From Numida meleagris (lineage: Eukaryota; Chordata; Aves; Galliformes; Numididae), in NCBI RefSeq assembly GCF_002078875.1, contig NC_034438.1, forward strand, positions 15,503,791-15,567,790: a DNA stretch of 64,000 nucleotides. The letters run 5' to 3'. The translations under genes were made by a program, and so were the position numbers. Shown here one piece after another: positions 1-10,405 of the stretch. Numbering within the stretch: the first letter of the stretch is position 1; each line of letters starts with the position of its first letter. Below the pieces are notes generated by a model, which saw nothing but the letters and a program-made list of their open reading frames with translations, was not told where the DNA came from and did no database searches.

Positions 1-2937
1 TGATTTCATTTGCTACATTAATTGTTCTTGATTCTGATACATATTTCTAATCATCTACATGCTTTTGCAAAATAATTGATCCTTCAGGTGCTCTTCACTT
101 TGCTTTCAACTAAGAAGAAAATTAAACTCAGTTTAAATAAAGTTCAACTCAGCAGGCTTTAACTGATCAGTCTCAGTGATGTATCTTTGTCTTGGATATC
201 ATTCAATTTAATACTGACTTAGAAGTTAAACACATTTCCTTATTATCAATTTTGGACTTCTGAGAATTATATAAAACCATTCAAGTCAGTTTAGCATCAT
301 TGCATTACTTGAATATTACTCCCTTAAGATTTCACTGTATTTGAAAAAAAAACACAATTTTTTGTCTATATTTTTTCTTCTCTCTCAGCTGTACTTCTGG
401 TGGAGTGAACTGATCTCTGCATGACCAATAATAACTAAAAAACCAGGACAGTCTTCTAATAAATCAGATATCTGTAAGTCAGGCTGAGTTAAACCATGCG
501 TCTCCATTTATATATTTCCAAATGTTTTGCAAAGGAGGAAATGTAGAATTTTTTAGACTTACTGGTAAATACCTTTGCATAAGACTCTCCATGCATGTCT
601 AATTAGACATGTACTAAATAGTTATTTAAACGATTAGCTATTACAGTGTTACAGTGGTCTGCAAATTCAAGCCTATCATGCAGCATGATGACCTTAGATG
701 TTATTAGACTAACTACAGGGCTGAAGATGTACCATTTCCTGCCTTCCATTTCACAGAAATTGTAAACATATAATCTAATATGCTTTTCTGACTTTAAAGC
801 CTGTGGTTCTATGAATTGATTTCACACAAATTATATTTGGTTTTCTCCAGAAGTACAGAAGTATATAAAACAACAATTCATATGCAAAGCACAGCATACA
901 GGACATTTACTGCAATGCTTAAAATATGCATTGAATGCATTATGTATTAGTAGTTTTGACTTTTGAATATGATGGTCTTTTAAACTGTTCCTTTAAGCAG
1001 TATGAGTGTGACCAAAACCTTAACAGCAATGTAATTTTAGTCTTGCTTACTACTGACACTTCTTACCTTTCTTTTGTTCGCTTCAGACTTCTGATTTGTC
1101 TGTGCTCTCGTTTTGAAATTCTCACTGTAGCATTTAATGTGATCATTGACTCTTTCTCACTATCTCGCTCCTTTTATTCTCATGTTCATTCTCATGCAGT
1201 CTTTTTGAACTGTTATATTGTATTCTAAATTACAATTTAGAATTATGATACCTTTTAAAAATGATCTAACTACACCTTATACTTTTTTTCCCTTTTGATT
1301 TTCTCCAGCTCTTAAAATTGCATTTCTATTCTTTTTTTTTTTTTTTTGAACATTAGATGTATTGATTTGGTGTTTCTTTTCTTTTAAGTGTATTATTTTC
1401 TCTTCATTCAACATCATCAGGAATTCACATGTTTCATTTTGTAAATGATTTAGATATCTATCACTTTTGTTGATATATTGTTTTCATTGTTTTGGGCAAA
1501 AATATGAATGAAATTAACTGTGGGCACCTAAAATGTATCACAATAGTGAGGAAAAAATATGAAAATGATTATCAGGTACATATTTCCACTATTAAACTTT
1601 GAAGTGTTTGGTGTAGATTTGATATACTATAAAACACTTTTTAGAACTTTTATGCTTAAGTTATTATACTTTGAATCCTTTGTCTTACCTATCCTTTCTT
1701 ACAGGGAGTGTGTGCTTTTTCGGGCTTTTCACTTTTGTGTCCTTTTCTGAGTTGAAGGAGGAAGGGTTGAGGAACTTAAACATTATTTCAGCCTATCTTA
1801 GTATGAAATACAATTATTACATCATAATGAGAAGCAAGAGTTTGGAAACAGTAGATGCTGTAGAAAGCTGAAGAAGTCACTAGATCAGATCTCTGCTTCC
1901 CAAAAAAATATTTTGACTTAACTAAATTACTATACACATTATATGTATACTCCATTTGTGCAATGGTACATGTAGGAAATTAATTGCTGTTAGACAAACT
2001 ACTGTCACCGTTTGTCTTGTTATCAGTCCAGAAAATTCAAAACTTCCTCAAGATCCTCTCTCAAACTTTGGTGGGAATATATCTCACTTGCTTCTACAGC
2101 TTCATTCTTGTATTTCTACATTTCAAAGAAAACTCTTTCCAAATTCAGCCTGCAGAGCAAGATGGCAAGAAGAAGCTGCTAGATGATTTAGGTCACACAT
2201 AGACATCTGTACCTCATCCTTCCCTCAAAATATGTAGCATAACATTGTGTTAACATTATTATAGACTCATTTTATACTTGCCAAGATACATGTGTATTAA
2301 TAAATAAAGCAGTATTCTTCAACCTCAGGATGAATGTCACGATGTAACTCACATCCACATACAGAAATCCTTCAACTGTCCTCTCTCTGGGTGAAACAGA
2401 TGCTGACTACTAAATCCCTTTAGTTTGCATATGAGGACATATGCATTGCAAAACTGTCAAGTAGAGAAACCAGGAGTAAGGTGTAGGATGCCAAAGACTT
2501 TTCCCAGGAAGGACTAGTGATAAATCCTTCTGAAAATAAATCTCTGAAGTCAAGAAGTTACAAACACCTGCTACAAAGGTTGCCTCCTACCTTCTCTTGT
2601 AGGTCTTTTTAATGTGTGTATGAATGGGTTACGTGGCTTACAATTTCCACCCTAGAGCCAGGGACTTCAGAACATATGTTGTCAACAGCAGTATGCCAGA
2701 TCAGAGCTATCCAGTAGCAGTAACTTTTCAGTGAAACACAGTTCTTCTCTTGCTAAATAGGGAAGAAACTGTCAAGAAAGGCACTCTATATAATTACTAG
2801 ATCATTCTTGCTGTGTAACAATTTACTTGGAACAGTTTAGATGAGCTTAACAGACAAATTATGCTTGAGCAAAGTGTTGTATCTGATGACTAACATAATT
2901 TTTTTGTATTTCTGTTGTGAACTAAATTTTTAATTCA
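1..2937. other. AT-rich noncoding DNA, no gene seen
   Basis: No open frame exceeds about 97 codons and none resembles a known protein. A run of 16 T sits at 1332-1347. The short frames near 935-1230 and 1560-1870 are low-complexity and hydrophobic, as expected from random AT-rich DNA. The frame near 1956-2200 ends in a slightly charged stretch but has no recognisable domain or splice signals that I trust. Confidence 0.7.
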
Positions 2938-3498
2938 CAAAATCACACAGAGTCACAGAACTGCAGGGGTTGGAAGGGACCACAAGAGATCATTGAGTCC
3001 AGCCCCTCTGCTAAAGCAGGCTCCCTACAATAGGTTGCACAGCTAAGCATCCAGACGTGTCTTGAATATTTCCATAGAAGGAGACTCCATAATCTCTCTG
3101 GGCAACCTGTGCCAGTGCTCCATCACCCTTACTGAAAAGAAGTTCTTCCACATGTTAGTATGTAAGTTCCTATGTTCAAATTTTAGGCCATTACTCCTTG
3201 TCCTATCACTCACTACGCACCACTGAGAAGAGCCTGGCCTCATCCGTTTGCCTCCACCTCCCTCTAGATATTTATAAACATTAATCAGATCCCCCCCTCA
3301 GTCTTCTTTTTGCCAGGCTGAACAGATCCAAGTTACTTGGCCTTTACTCATATGGGATGCTACAGGCCCTTTATCATCTTTGTGATCCTTTGCTGGACTC
3401 CATCTAGGAGATCCCTGCCTTTTTTTGAATTGGGGAGCTCAGAACTGGACATAATATTCTAAATGTGGCTTCACTGGGACAGAGTAGAGGGGAAGGAT
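2938..3498 (-). mobile_element. CR1 LINE, 3' fragment with ORF2 tail
   Basis: This is a 5'-truncated CR1 retrotransposon in minus orientation. The left edge carries a degenerate octamer tail (aaaatcacacagagtcacag) followed by the block ggttggaagggacc, the hallmark of the CR1 3' untranslated region. Further right, the minus strand from 3243 to 3043 keeps 66 codons of the ORF2 C-terminus, including NFFSVRVMEHWHRLPREI, the conserved tail seen in CR1 proteins, ending at a plausible original stop. The rest, to about 3498, is more upstream ORF2 sequence with broken frames. It cannot be active: endonuclease and reverse transcriptase are absent. The orientation matches the next CR1 at 3719, but the two are separate 3' ends. 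Confidence 0.93.
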
Positions 3499-3718
3499 AA
3501 AAAAAAAACATTGTGTCTGCTAATCTATGCTATTTTTCCTAGCTACACACAAAAATGTGTATCTCCCTTAGTATTCATTAAGAGAAATGCAGTTAAATTA
3601 CTGAAGAATAGCTTTCTCATTCTTAATACTAATATTTGCTTTTCTCTAGTTGTCTCCAGTTGCCTGTTGGTGTTAATAAATGATTACCAGCAGTTGACAA
3701 CTGGTGTAGCTATTTCCA
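3499..3718. other. Short unique spacer between CR1 copies
   Basis: AT-rich sequence with an A-rich start that directly follows the truncated end of the neighbouring CR1. No gene or repeat recognised. Confidence 0.6.
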
Positions 3719-3783
3719 TTCACAAAATCATAGAATCGCAGAATACTTGATGTTTCGGAAGGGACTTCTGAAGATAATCACAT

Positions 3784-3837
3784 GGGTGTCCAACCTTTTG
3801 GCTTACCTGGGCTGCACTGAGAGGAGTTGTCTTGGGT
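3784..3837 (-). mobile_element. hAT-like DNA transposon end, nested in CR1
   Basis: The segment starts gggtgtccaaccttttggct and continues with a cctgggctgca block. It closely matches the terminal sequence of the hAT remnant at 52695 (agatgtccaaagttttggct, then cctgggccacat), whose orientation is fixed by its transposase; this copy therefore presents the same 3' end. Only about 50 bases are recognisable. A weak counterpart of the terminal repeat (gtttgaacacgg) occurs at 3997-4008, so the whole 3784-4008 block might be one short nonautonomous element. I could not find an 8-bp target duplication. Confidence 0.5.
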
Positions 3838-4015
3838 TGATGTTTTGGTTGTTGCTGAGTGATGGATGCATGCCCAGGGCTGTGTCGGGGCCCTTGGAAG
3901 AGAAGAGTTAGTGCCATGATAGGAAGAGAAGAGTTAGTGCCATGATGGGATGGTGGCAGGGCCTGGGATGTAGTATGAGCTGTGCTGGGCTTCCCTGTTT
4001 GAACACGGTTCGGTA
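3838..4015 (+). mobile_element. LTR-like fragment next to hAT end
   Basis: The block gatgttttggttgttgctga is characteristic of an avian retroviral LTR family whose better copies lie at 22311-22880 and 56238-56647. It also aligns with the fragment at 53375-53525: both contain ttggttgttgctgagt, then a GC-rich stretch with gggctg, then tgccatgatgg. The fragment contains a 26-bp tandem duplication (3896-3947). It has no coding capacity and the ends are uncertain. It may instead belong to the hAT element, since both loci pair the same two sequences. Confidence 0.45.
3896..3947. repeat. 26-bp tandem duplication
   Basis: Two adjacent copies of a 26-base unit starting ggaagagaagagttagtgcc (3896-3921 and 3922-3947), identical except for the last base. 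It lies inside the LTR-like fragment and is absent from the related sequence at 53.4 kb, so the duplication is local. Confidence 0.95.
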
Positions 4016-4160
4016 GCCGATGTCACCTATGATCATGTCCAGATGTCTTTTGAATATCTCCAGGGAAGGAAATTTCACAACCTCTCTGGGCTATCTGTTC
4101 CAGATCTCAATGACCTTCACTTTTCTTTAGTGCTTCCAGTCCATACTATGAACCTCAACA

Positions 4161-5696
4161 TTTGTAGATAGCTATGTTAGCTAATTGTAATTCTAATAAA
4201 AGACTCTGAAATATAAATCCATCATTACTTAGTTCTTCATGTATATTTTAACATTAAAGGAGATGAAAGAGCTCAGCCATTTTGATTAGCGTTTATCCAG
4301 ACATTAGCTCAGATGAATGCTTCTGCCTACACAGGGCAGTCATCAAACACTGTGACTTTTTTCTTCCTCTTTACAGCCCTGGTCCCAACCCAGTACACTG
4401 AGGGGTCCTGACTGGGTTCCCCAATAGAGTATATTTGCTCTTCGCAGTGTCACACTCCTAATCCTTAATTTCTGTGTGAATATTTGTGGGTACACATAGA
4501 GTTTCAGTCTTGCTGCCAGAGGTAGCATTCTCCTTAGAAAGCTCCTGCTTTGCCTCCCTCATGCTTTCCTTTTTATCCTTAGCCTATAGTCACTGCAGCA
4601 TCTTTCCTACTGACCTCGAGTTCCTCGCCTTCGATGAATATATCAAAGGAGCAACACATCTAGGACTGCTGTAAATCCCTTCATACTGACTGTGTTCGCT
4701 GCCTTACCTCTTTTTTATGCATCCTTCTGGAAATGCTCCTGACTTGGGTTCTCCTTAACTGCTGGAAACCTGGCAGTTCCTGGATTCAGGAAACCCGAAT
4801 CCATACTGCTCCATCCTTCTGTAAGATTTCCCAGTCTGCAAGGAACTTGGCATGTTGTTTTGTTATCTTCCTACCACAGCTCACTTGCCTGGCAATTTCT
4901 GAGTATGCTGTGCAGTGTTTTCTCCCACACTACAGCCCCATCGTGAACAAAGTTTTTCCAGCAGTCCTGGTGGAGCCTGAGATGGCAACGGAGTGCTTAA
5001 AAAGTTAGGAGAAAACTAAAATAAGGAGATTTTAAGTGAAATCTGAAGCTTGAGAAATGTTGAATGGGGCAGATTATGTAAAGTAATTGAGAATGCAATG
5101 AAGAGAAAGTGCTAAAGTAGAGAAAAAAATGGAGGAGGCCTTGGTTTGAACAGGTGAAACAGAAAGTGCAATGCAAGAGGAAATGGACAGAAAAAAAAAA
5201 CCTTGCTTCCACTATAGATTGCTCTTTCAAAACTTGAAATCAAGTCAACACGCTTAAACCTAATCTTTATTCAGCTCTCTGGAAATAGAAATCTGTCTGA
5301 GAAAATAATTCCTTAGGACTTATCTTGGCATTCATAAAATGGAAGTAATAGCCTTTCACCTGACAAATTAAGCCAGTAAAGTTTGTGGTGCACTTAAACT
5401 GATGACTGTTGGAGAAAGTCTGAGTTAGTAAGTCTGTTTTCAATTCAGTGAATGAATTGTGCACTGGAAACATACAAGATATTGCATGGAACAATGAGTT
5501 GAAATTAAAATTTCTATCTTTTGTAAAAATAGGCAGCTGTTTCAGGCAGGAAAAAGTAGTGCAAACACAAATTATGTCCTAAAACCTGGATTAAGGGAAA
5601 GCAAAATCATTGTTATTTTTGAATGTTTAGTAAGACCGTGTCAGCATGTTATCTTTTGTATGAAATAAAAATGCATTATTGTAGAGCTTGTGTTGG
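4161..5696. other. Noncoding block, somewhat GC-richer at left
   Basis: From about 4320 to 5000 the sequence is less AT-rich than its surroundings and has overlapping open frames of up to 91 codons on the plus strand, none of which resembles a known protein. It may be an unrecognised old repeat. No splice-site, promoter or repeat call is justified. Confidence 0.45.
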
Positions 5697-5756
5697 TTTT
5701 TTTTTCTTTTTTTTTTCCTTTTTTTTTCTTTTTTTTCTGAGAGTTGCTACTCTCAG
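5697..5756. repeat. Pyrimidine tract followed by perfect hairpin
   Basis: Positions 5697-5737 are an uninterrupted T-rich run of T and C. It is followed at once by a perfect 7-bp inverted repeat, ctgagag (5737-5743) and ctctcag (5750-5756), around a 6-base loop. The tract is probably replication-slippage simple sequence; the hairpin may be chance. Confidence 0.8.
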
Positions 5757-8700
5757 GGAATTATGCATTAAAATTATGTGTTAACATAAGTTAATCAATT
5801 TTTAATCTGTTTCTCATTCTTCTCAAGAGCAAAACATCCACTTTAGGTGTAAAAACTAAATATCTCCATCTCTGCTTCCCTTTAGTATGCCGTACTGATT
5901 TAGTTTCCACATTCTCCAGTCTTTCACTCTTTTTCACAACTATCCTATCTATTTATTATCTTGACTTGTCAGATTTCTGATGGCATGGCAAAATGAGACA
6001 ACACAACCATCAGAAACCTAGCTTGTCTTCTATCAGCAGTTTCAGTTCCTGTTTCAGTTTCTCTGTTTTTGCACCTTAACTAAATGTCTCCTGTTCCTGG
6101 TTCATAAATCTAAATGTAACTGCATTGTTCAGTTCTTCTATTATCTGCTTTAATCCAGGTTGATGCTTCTTGACTTGCTGGAACCTGTTAGTGTCAAGCC
6201 ACTCCACTCCATATCCATCTGTGACATTCCTCAGGAATTCTGTGTTTATTTCTGGTTTTTCCATCTTTCAAAGGCAATTCAGTTGCAACTCTATATAATA
6301 AATGTTCATACGTCTGAGGTTTTCGGTTGGTTTTCACAGAGGGAAGAGATCTTGTGCTAACAACGACTATATGTCTTTTCAACTGAAAATGCACCAATCT
6401 TATCTCCTAATTCTGCAGTAACCTGGTTGTAAAAGGAACTCATGCTATGATAATGCTCTTCTTTTTACCCCATTAAGAGCTTTGATGCTTTCTCTAGATA
6501 GCACACATAATTTACACAACTTTTCAGTCTTTCTGTTGTTATGCCTGTATAACATGACAAGAAGATACAAAATATAATACAAACAGTAAAAACATTACAC
6601 TGCTGATATTCCGCAAGCAGGATTCATGTTTGTGGTTAAACTCTGATATTAAATGATGAACATAGTGCAGGAAACAAAAACTCATGCATTTTTATCAGCT
6701 TAGCTTGCATAGAATTAATACAAATTGTTTAAAACATACATTAAGCATATTGCAAAGTGATAGTAAATTTATTTTTTAAATCCAATTCTGAAATCCATGT
6801 TATGCATAAATAATTACTGTTTAACAAAATTATAGGTGCTAGGATAAATTGAAACAAATCCTTCATTCCAAACAGCAGAAGAGACCTAACTGATAACACA
6901 AAGCAAGCCCATATGAGAATACATTCACTGAACATCCACTTAATTTGCAAGAGTTCAAAGGACATTCAATCCCAACAGAATGACATCAAAAAGGATTGTA
7001 AAAATATCTTGTCAAGCAGCATTGTTGTGCTGTCTAGCTTTTTAATCGTAGCATAATGTTAATGCTATTAGTTTCTATAAAGACACACAGAGGTCAAGGA
7101 TGCAAGAGGAAAAACAAGAAAAGGGGAAAAGAATAAAAGATTATATGTGCTAATTACATTTTCTGGAGATTAGCATGATGGTGTGACCTATGTTTATGCG
7201 TTTTGGCTTGATGATATTATTTTAAAACTATTCTTTCAATATTAACTTGTTCTATAGTAGTGTATGAAATCTGTTGCAGAATAGCAGAGGAAAATACAGG
7301 ATTATTAAATTAATGAAAGCTGACACTCCCTTTGCCCCACAGTTTCCCTAACTAGAAGATCTTCCATTTTCAGTGTATCCAAATTTATGTTTCAGTTCTA
7401 TACAGAAAAAGATGACACAAACTGCACATTTGTAGAGGTATGTGTTTACAATGGATCTTGTCAATTAACACTCATTTTATACTCATATTAATCTGCAACT
7501 ACTATCAGAATTTATTCTCTGAGAAACATATAATTAATCTCAATTCTTCATGTAACAATCACAGATATCAAGTTGGTTGTCTGATTGTCAGGTAAATAGT
7601 AATATCTACATTCACATATCTACACTTAATTTTCCTTCAAGTAAGGACTCCATTGAAAATCTGCTATTTAGCAGAATTTTGTGGCTTTTGTGATGCCAGT
7701 GGGGGTAGGGAAATTCTCAGTTATTCTTGTTTATTTTTACATTGTTATTCGTTTTTGTACAAGCTTCTAATACACTGCAACTTTGCCATTAAATATTGCC
7801 TCTGGCCTATAGTTAGCACAGTCTATTTAAAATTCAATTGGAGAAAAAGACACCTTCTTTTTGTATTATGTGATCAAAATTTTGAAGCTCTATAATTTTC
7901 TTGCTGCTCATAAAAACAAAGCACCCAGGCTCCCAGAGAAAGCTCTTTCTACGAGCTATAAATATTTGCTATTTGGAAAACCTCAATGAGGGTTTAGTTA
8001 TTAAAAAACTAAAGGAAGAAAATTACTAATAATGATTGGTTTGAGCTAATGAGATGTTTTTATGCAAATATATGAACCTTAAATATGACCTGGAAACAAA
8101 AGACTGCTTAACAGTTACTATTAAGCTATACATTAGGAAATCAATTAAAGAGAACTTCTTTCTAATGATCAAGCTGTACAAGAGTTGCTATGGAAACCTT
8201 GAAAGAGAGAGATTCAGAATGCAAAATAGCTAAAGAAACAAACAAAATATTTGTAAGCAAGTATTCAGGGATTTGTATAATCAGCTAAGTAATAAAAGGC
8301 TGATTCAATATTTTTCCACTCCAGTGTACTCTCAGGAAGGACAATTTTGAATATAAAGGTGCCGGTTTAGCCCGTGTTTGGATACCACAAAGGGAGGCAA
8401 AGCCAAGATAGTTTTCATGTAACCAATGACAGGTCCCTAAATTACAATATGAGATAGTGAAAAAAGATTACTTCAAAGGTCTCAAAAAACTATACAGTCA
8501 TATCATTCCAAATTGCTGGCAAAGAAACACATTTGTGGAAAGAAAGTGAAAACACAGATGGTTAAAAGCAACATTCTTTCACTTGTACTGTAAAATGAAG
8601 TAGTACTTCAAACAGAGACTGTTTTGAAAGGCTCAAATTGTCTTGCCTGAAGGCTGTTAGCTGTTTTGTGCTTCTTTTTTTTTTTTTTTGTACTTCTACC

Positions 8701-10007
8701 TTGAAAAATTCCTGAACAATCAGAACATTAGTCCAATTCTTTCCGACTTTTATAACTGAAAATACTATAAAGTAACATTTAGAGTTAAAAAATTATTTTC
8801 TGTCACTGAGTATGTATTTATAAACAGTTGGATGTATAAATATGTATAAATTACATATGGCCCATATTTCATTTGTAATAACGATAAAGACTTGGACAAA
8901 GCAACTTGGCTGTTTGTGAATACAAGAGTTTAGTTCAGGAAAAGCATTCTTAATCAAAACAATTTTGTTAGGAGAGCTTCCATTTTATGTCCTTTGAGAT
9001 GCTGAAAAAGACTGGACAAATGACCTTAATCATCCTTTCAACATTACAATTTTTTTCACAACATAACTTGCTTGTGATATATGTGAAAAGCTTGAAAGCT
9101 TTGAATTATGCAACCTTGAAATTCCAATCAAAAGAGAAGTGAATACAGCTTTTATATTTAGGTTTACATTATGGATTGCATATTTTAGGTAATGAAGTTA
9201 GTGAACAAAAAAAATATGCTAGCTTATCTAGGAAGATACAAACATGTATAAACACACATAGCTAATAACTAAATTTTTAGTGGGAATATTAATCATCCAA
9301 AACTTTCAGTCCTGTACATAGAGATTTACTTTGTCTGTAGAAATACTTGTTATTTTTCAAATTTTCAGAAAATGATACATATATTTTTCAATTTGTATAT
9401 TTAATGCAGTAACATATGTATACTTCTAAAACCATTAATGGGAAATATAAAAGTAGAAATACATAATGTTTTCAACACAAAATACAAAAATTACTTTCAA
9501 GCTTTCCAGTATACGGATTGTACCTTGCTGGAATAAACACAGAGGAACATTCAAAGTAAGGATAGTAACAGGAGATTGCTGGACAGATCTAGGGACCTTC
9601 TTGCACCTAGTAACTGATAAAATGGACTAGACATACTCTCTGTTGTCTTTTTTCTTTTGTTTGTAGATTATCCATGGATGAAACAATTTTGACTACTTTG
9701 TCAGTGAAAAACCATTGAAAAACTGCCAGATCTGGTCAAGATCCACAGCAGACCCATGTAACATCTTGTGAACCACAAATCCTGCAGTTGCTTGTACCAA
9801 ATATGTGAATATCACAGATACTGAACAAGGGCATTGTACTTCTGTGGTCTTCGAATGACAGATGCAGTTCTTCCCATCCATACTAACCACAAGAAGACCA
9901 CCAATCTAGAGAAATTAGTTCTAGAAAGAGCTTCCAACAGCTCCAGCATCACAACTCCAGTCTACATGCTACATCATCATCTTGACACAACCCACCACTG
10001 TGTGACT
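5757..10007. other. AT-rich noncoding DNA
   Basis: No protein recognised. Contains a T15 run (8675-8689). On the minus strand between about 6380 and 6070 two overlapping frames of 62 and 67 codons look mildly coding-like (charged, mixed composition), but they match nothing I know. Around 8030-8200 there is a cluster of transcription-factor-like motifs (see the entry at 8184). The plus frame opening at 9834 reads into CR1 sequence only at its C-terminal end. Confidence 0.6.
8184..8197. promoter_or_regulatory. RFX/X-box-like site
   Basis: The 14-mer gttgctatggaaac is close to the palindromic X-box bound by RFX-family factors (GTTGCC ATGGAAAC type). About 120 bases upstream is tttttatgcaaat, an octamer/POU-type motif. 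The flanking 8030-8200 sequence lacks repeats and is rich in such AT motifs. The motif match is seen directly; enhancer function is inference and unproven. A single 14-bp match can occur by chance. Confidence 0.3.
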
Positions 10008-10405
10008 GCAACTGAGAAGGTCAAAAGTATCCTGGGCTGCACCAAAATAGAGATGGCCAGCAGGGAGAGGAAGGTTATTGTCAACCTCTGCTCTGATCTT
10101 GTGAGGCCCCACCTGCAGTATTATGTCCAGTGTGGGGACACCAGTACAGGAGGGGTGTGAAAATGTTGGAGCAGGTCTAGAGGAGGGCCATGAAGATGGT
10201 TAAAGGGCAGGAGCACCTATCCTATGAAGAAATGTTGAGCGAGTTGGGCTGCCTCCATCTCTGGAGGCACCCAAGGCCAGGTTGGATGGGGTCCTGGGCA
10301 GCCTGATCTAGTGGGTGGTAACCCTGCCCATGGCAGCAGGGTTGGAACTAGGTGGTCTTTAAAGTCTCCTCCAACCCAAACCATTCTATGATTCGATCAT
10401 TTGAT
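10008..10405 (+). mobile_element. CR1 LINE, 3' end
   Basis: A plus-strand, 5'-truncated CR1. It enters in the last third of ORF2: the frame 10017-10160 reads SILGCTKIEMASRERKVIVN followed by LCSDLVRPHLQYYVQ, a degenerate version of the CR1 block KANGILACI...LYSALVRPHLEY. It then passes through a deleted stretch, the 3' untranslated region (tggatggggtcctgggcagc) and ends with ccattctatgattcgatcat, the octamer tail. The deletion near 10240-10265 removes most of the C-terminal ORF2 codons. Inactive remnant. Confidence 0.93.

Larger units (their letters stand above)
3719..4160 (-). mobile_element. CR1 LINE 3' fragment, interrupted
   Basis: The left part (3719-3783) has the CR1 tail octamers (caaaatcatagaatcgcaga) and a degenerate version of the ggaaggga block. 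Typical CR1 3' sequence resumes at about 4019 (gatcatgtccagatg, then tgaatatctccaggga and aacctctctgggc) and runs to about 4160. Between them lies roughly 235 bases foreign to CR1, annotated separately as hAT-end and LTR-like sequence. A few tens of CR1 bases seem to be missing at the break, so the insertion was accompanied or followed by a deletion. No coding capacity remains. Confidence 0.85.

Noticed and set aside
6070..6397. Two overlapping coding-like minus-strand frames (62 and 67 codons)
   Set aside because: Charged, plausible composition, but no protein recognised, two different frames needed and no splice sites visible. Too weak to list as an exon.
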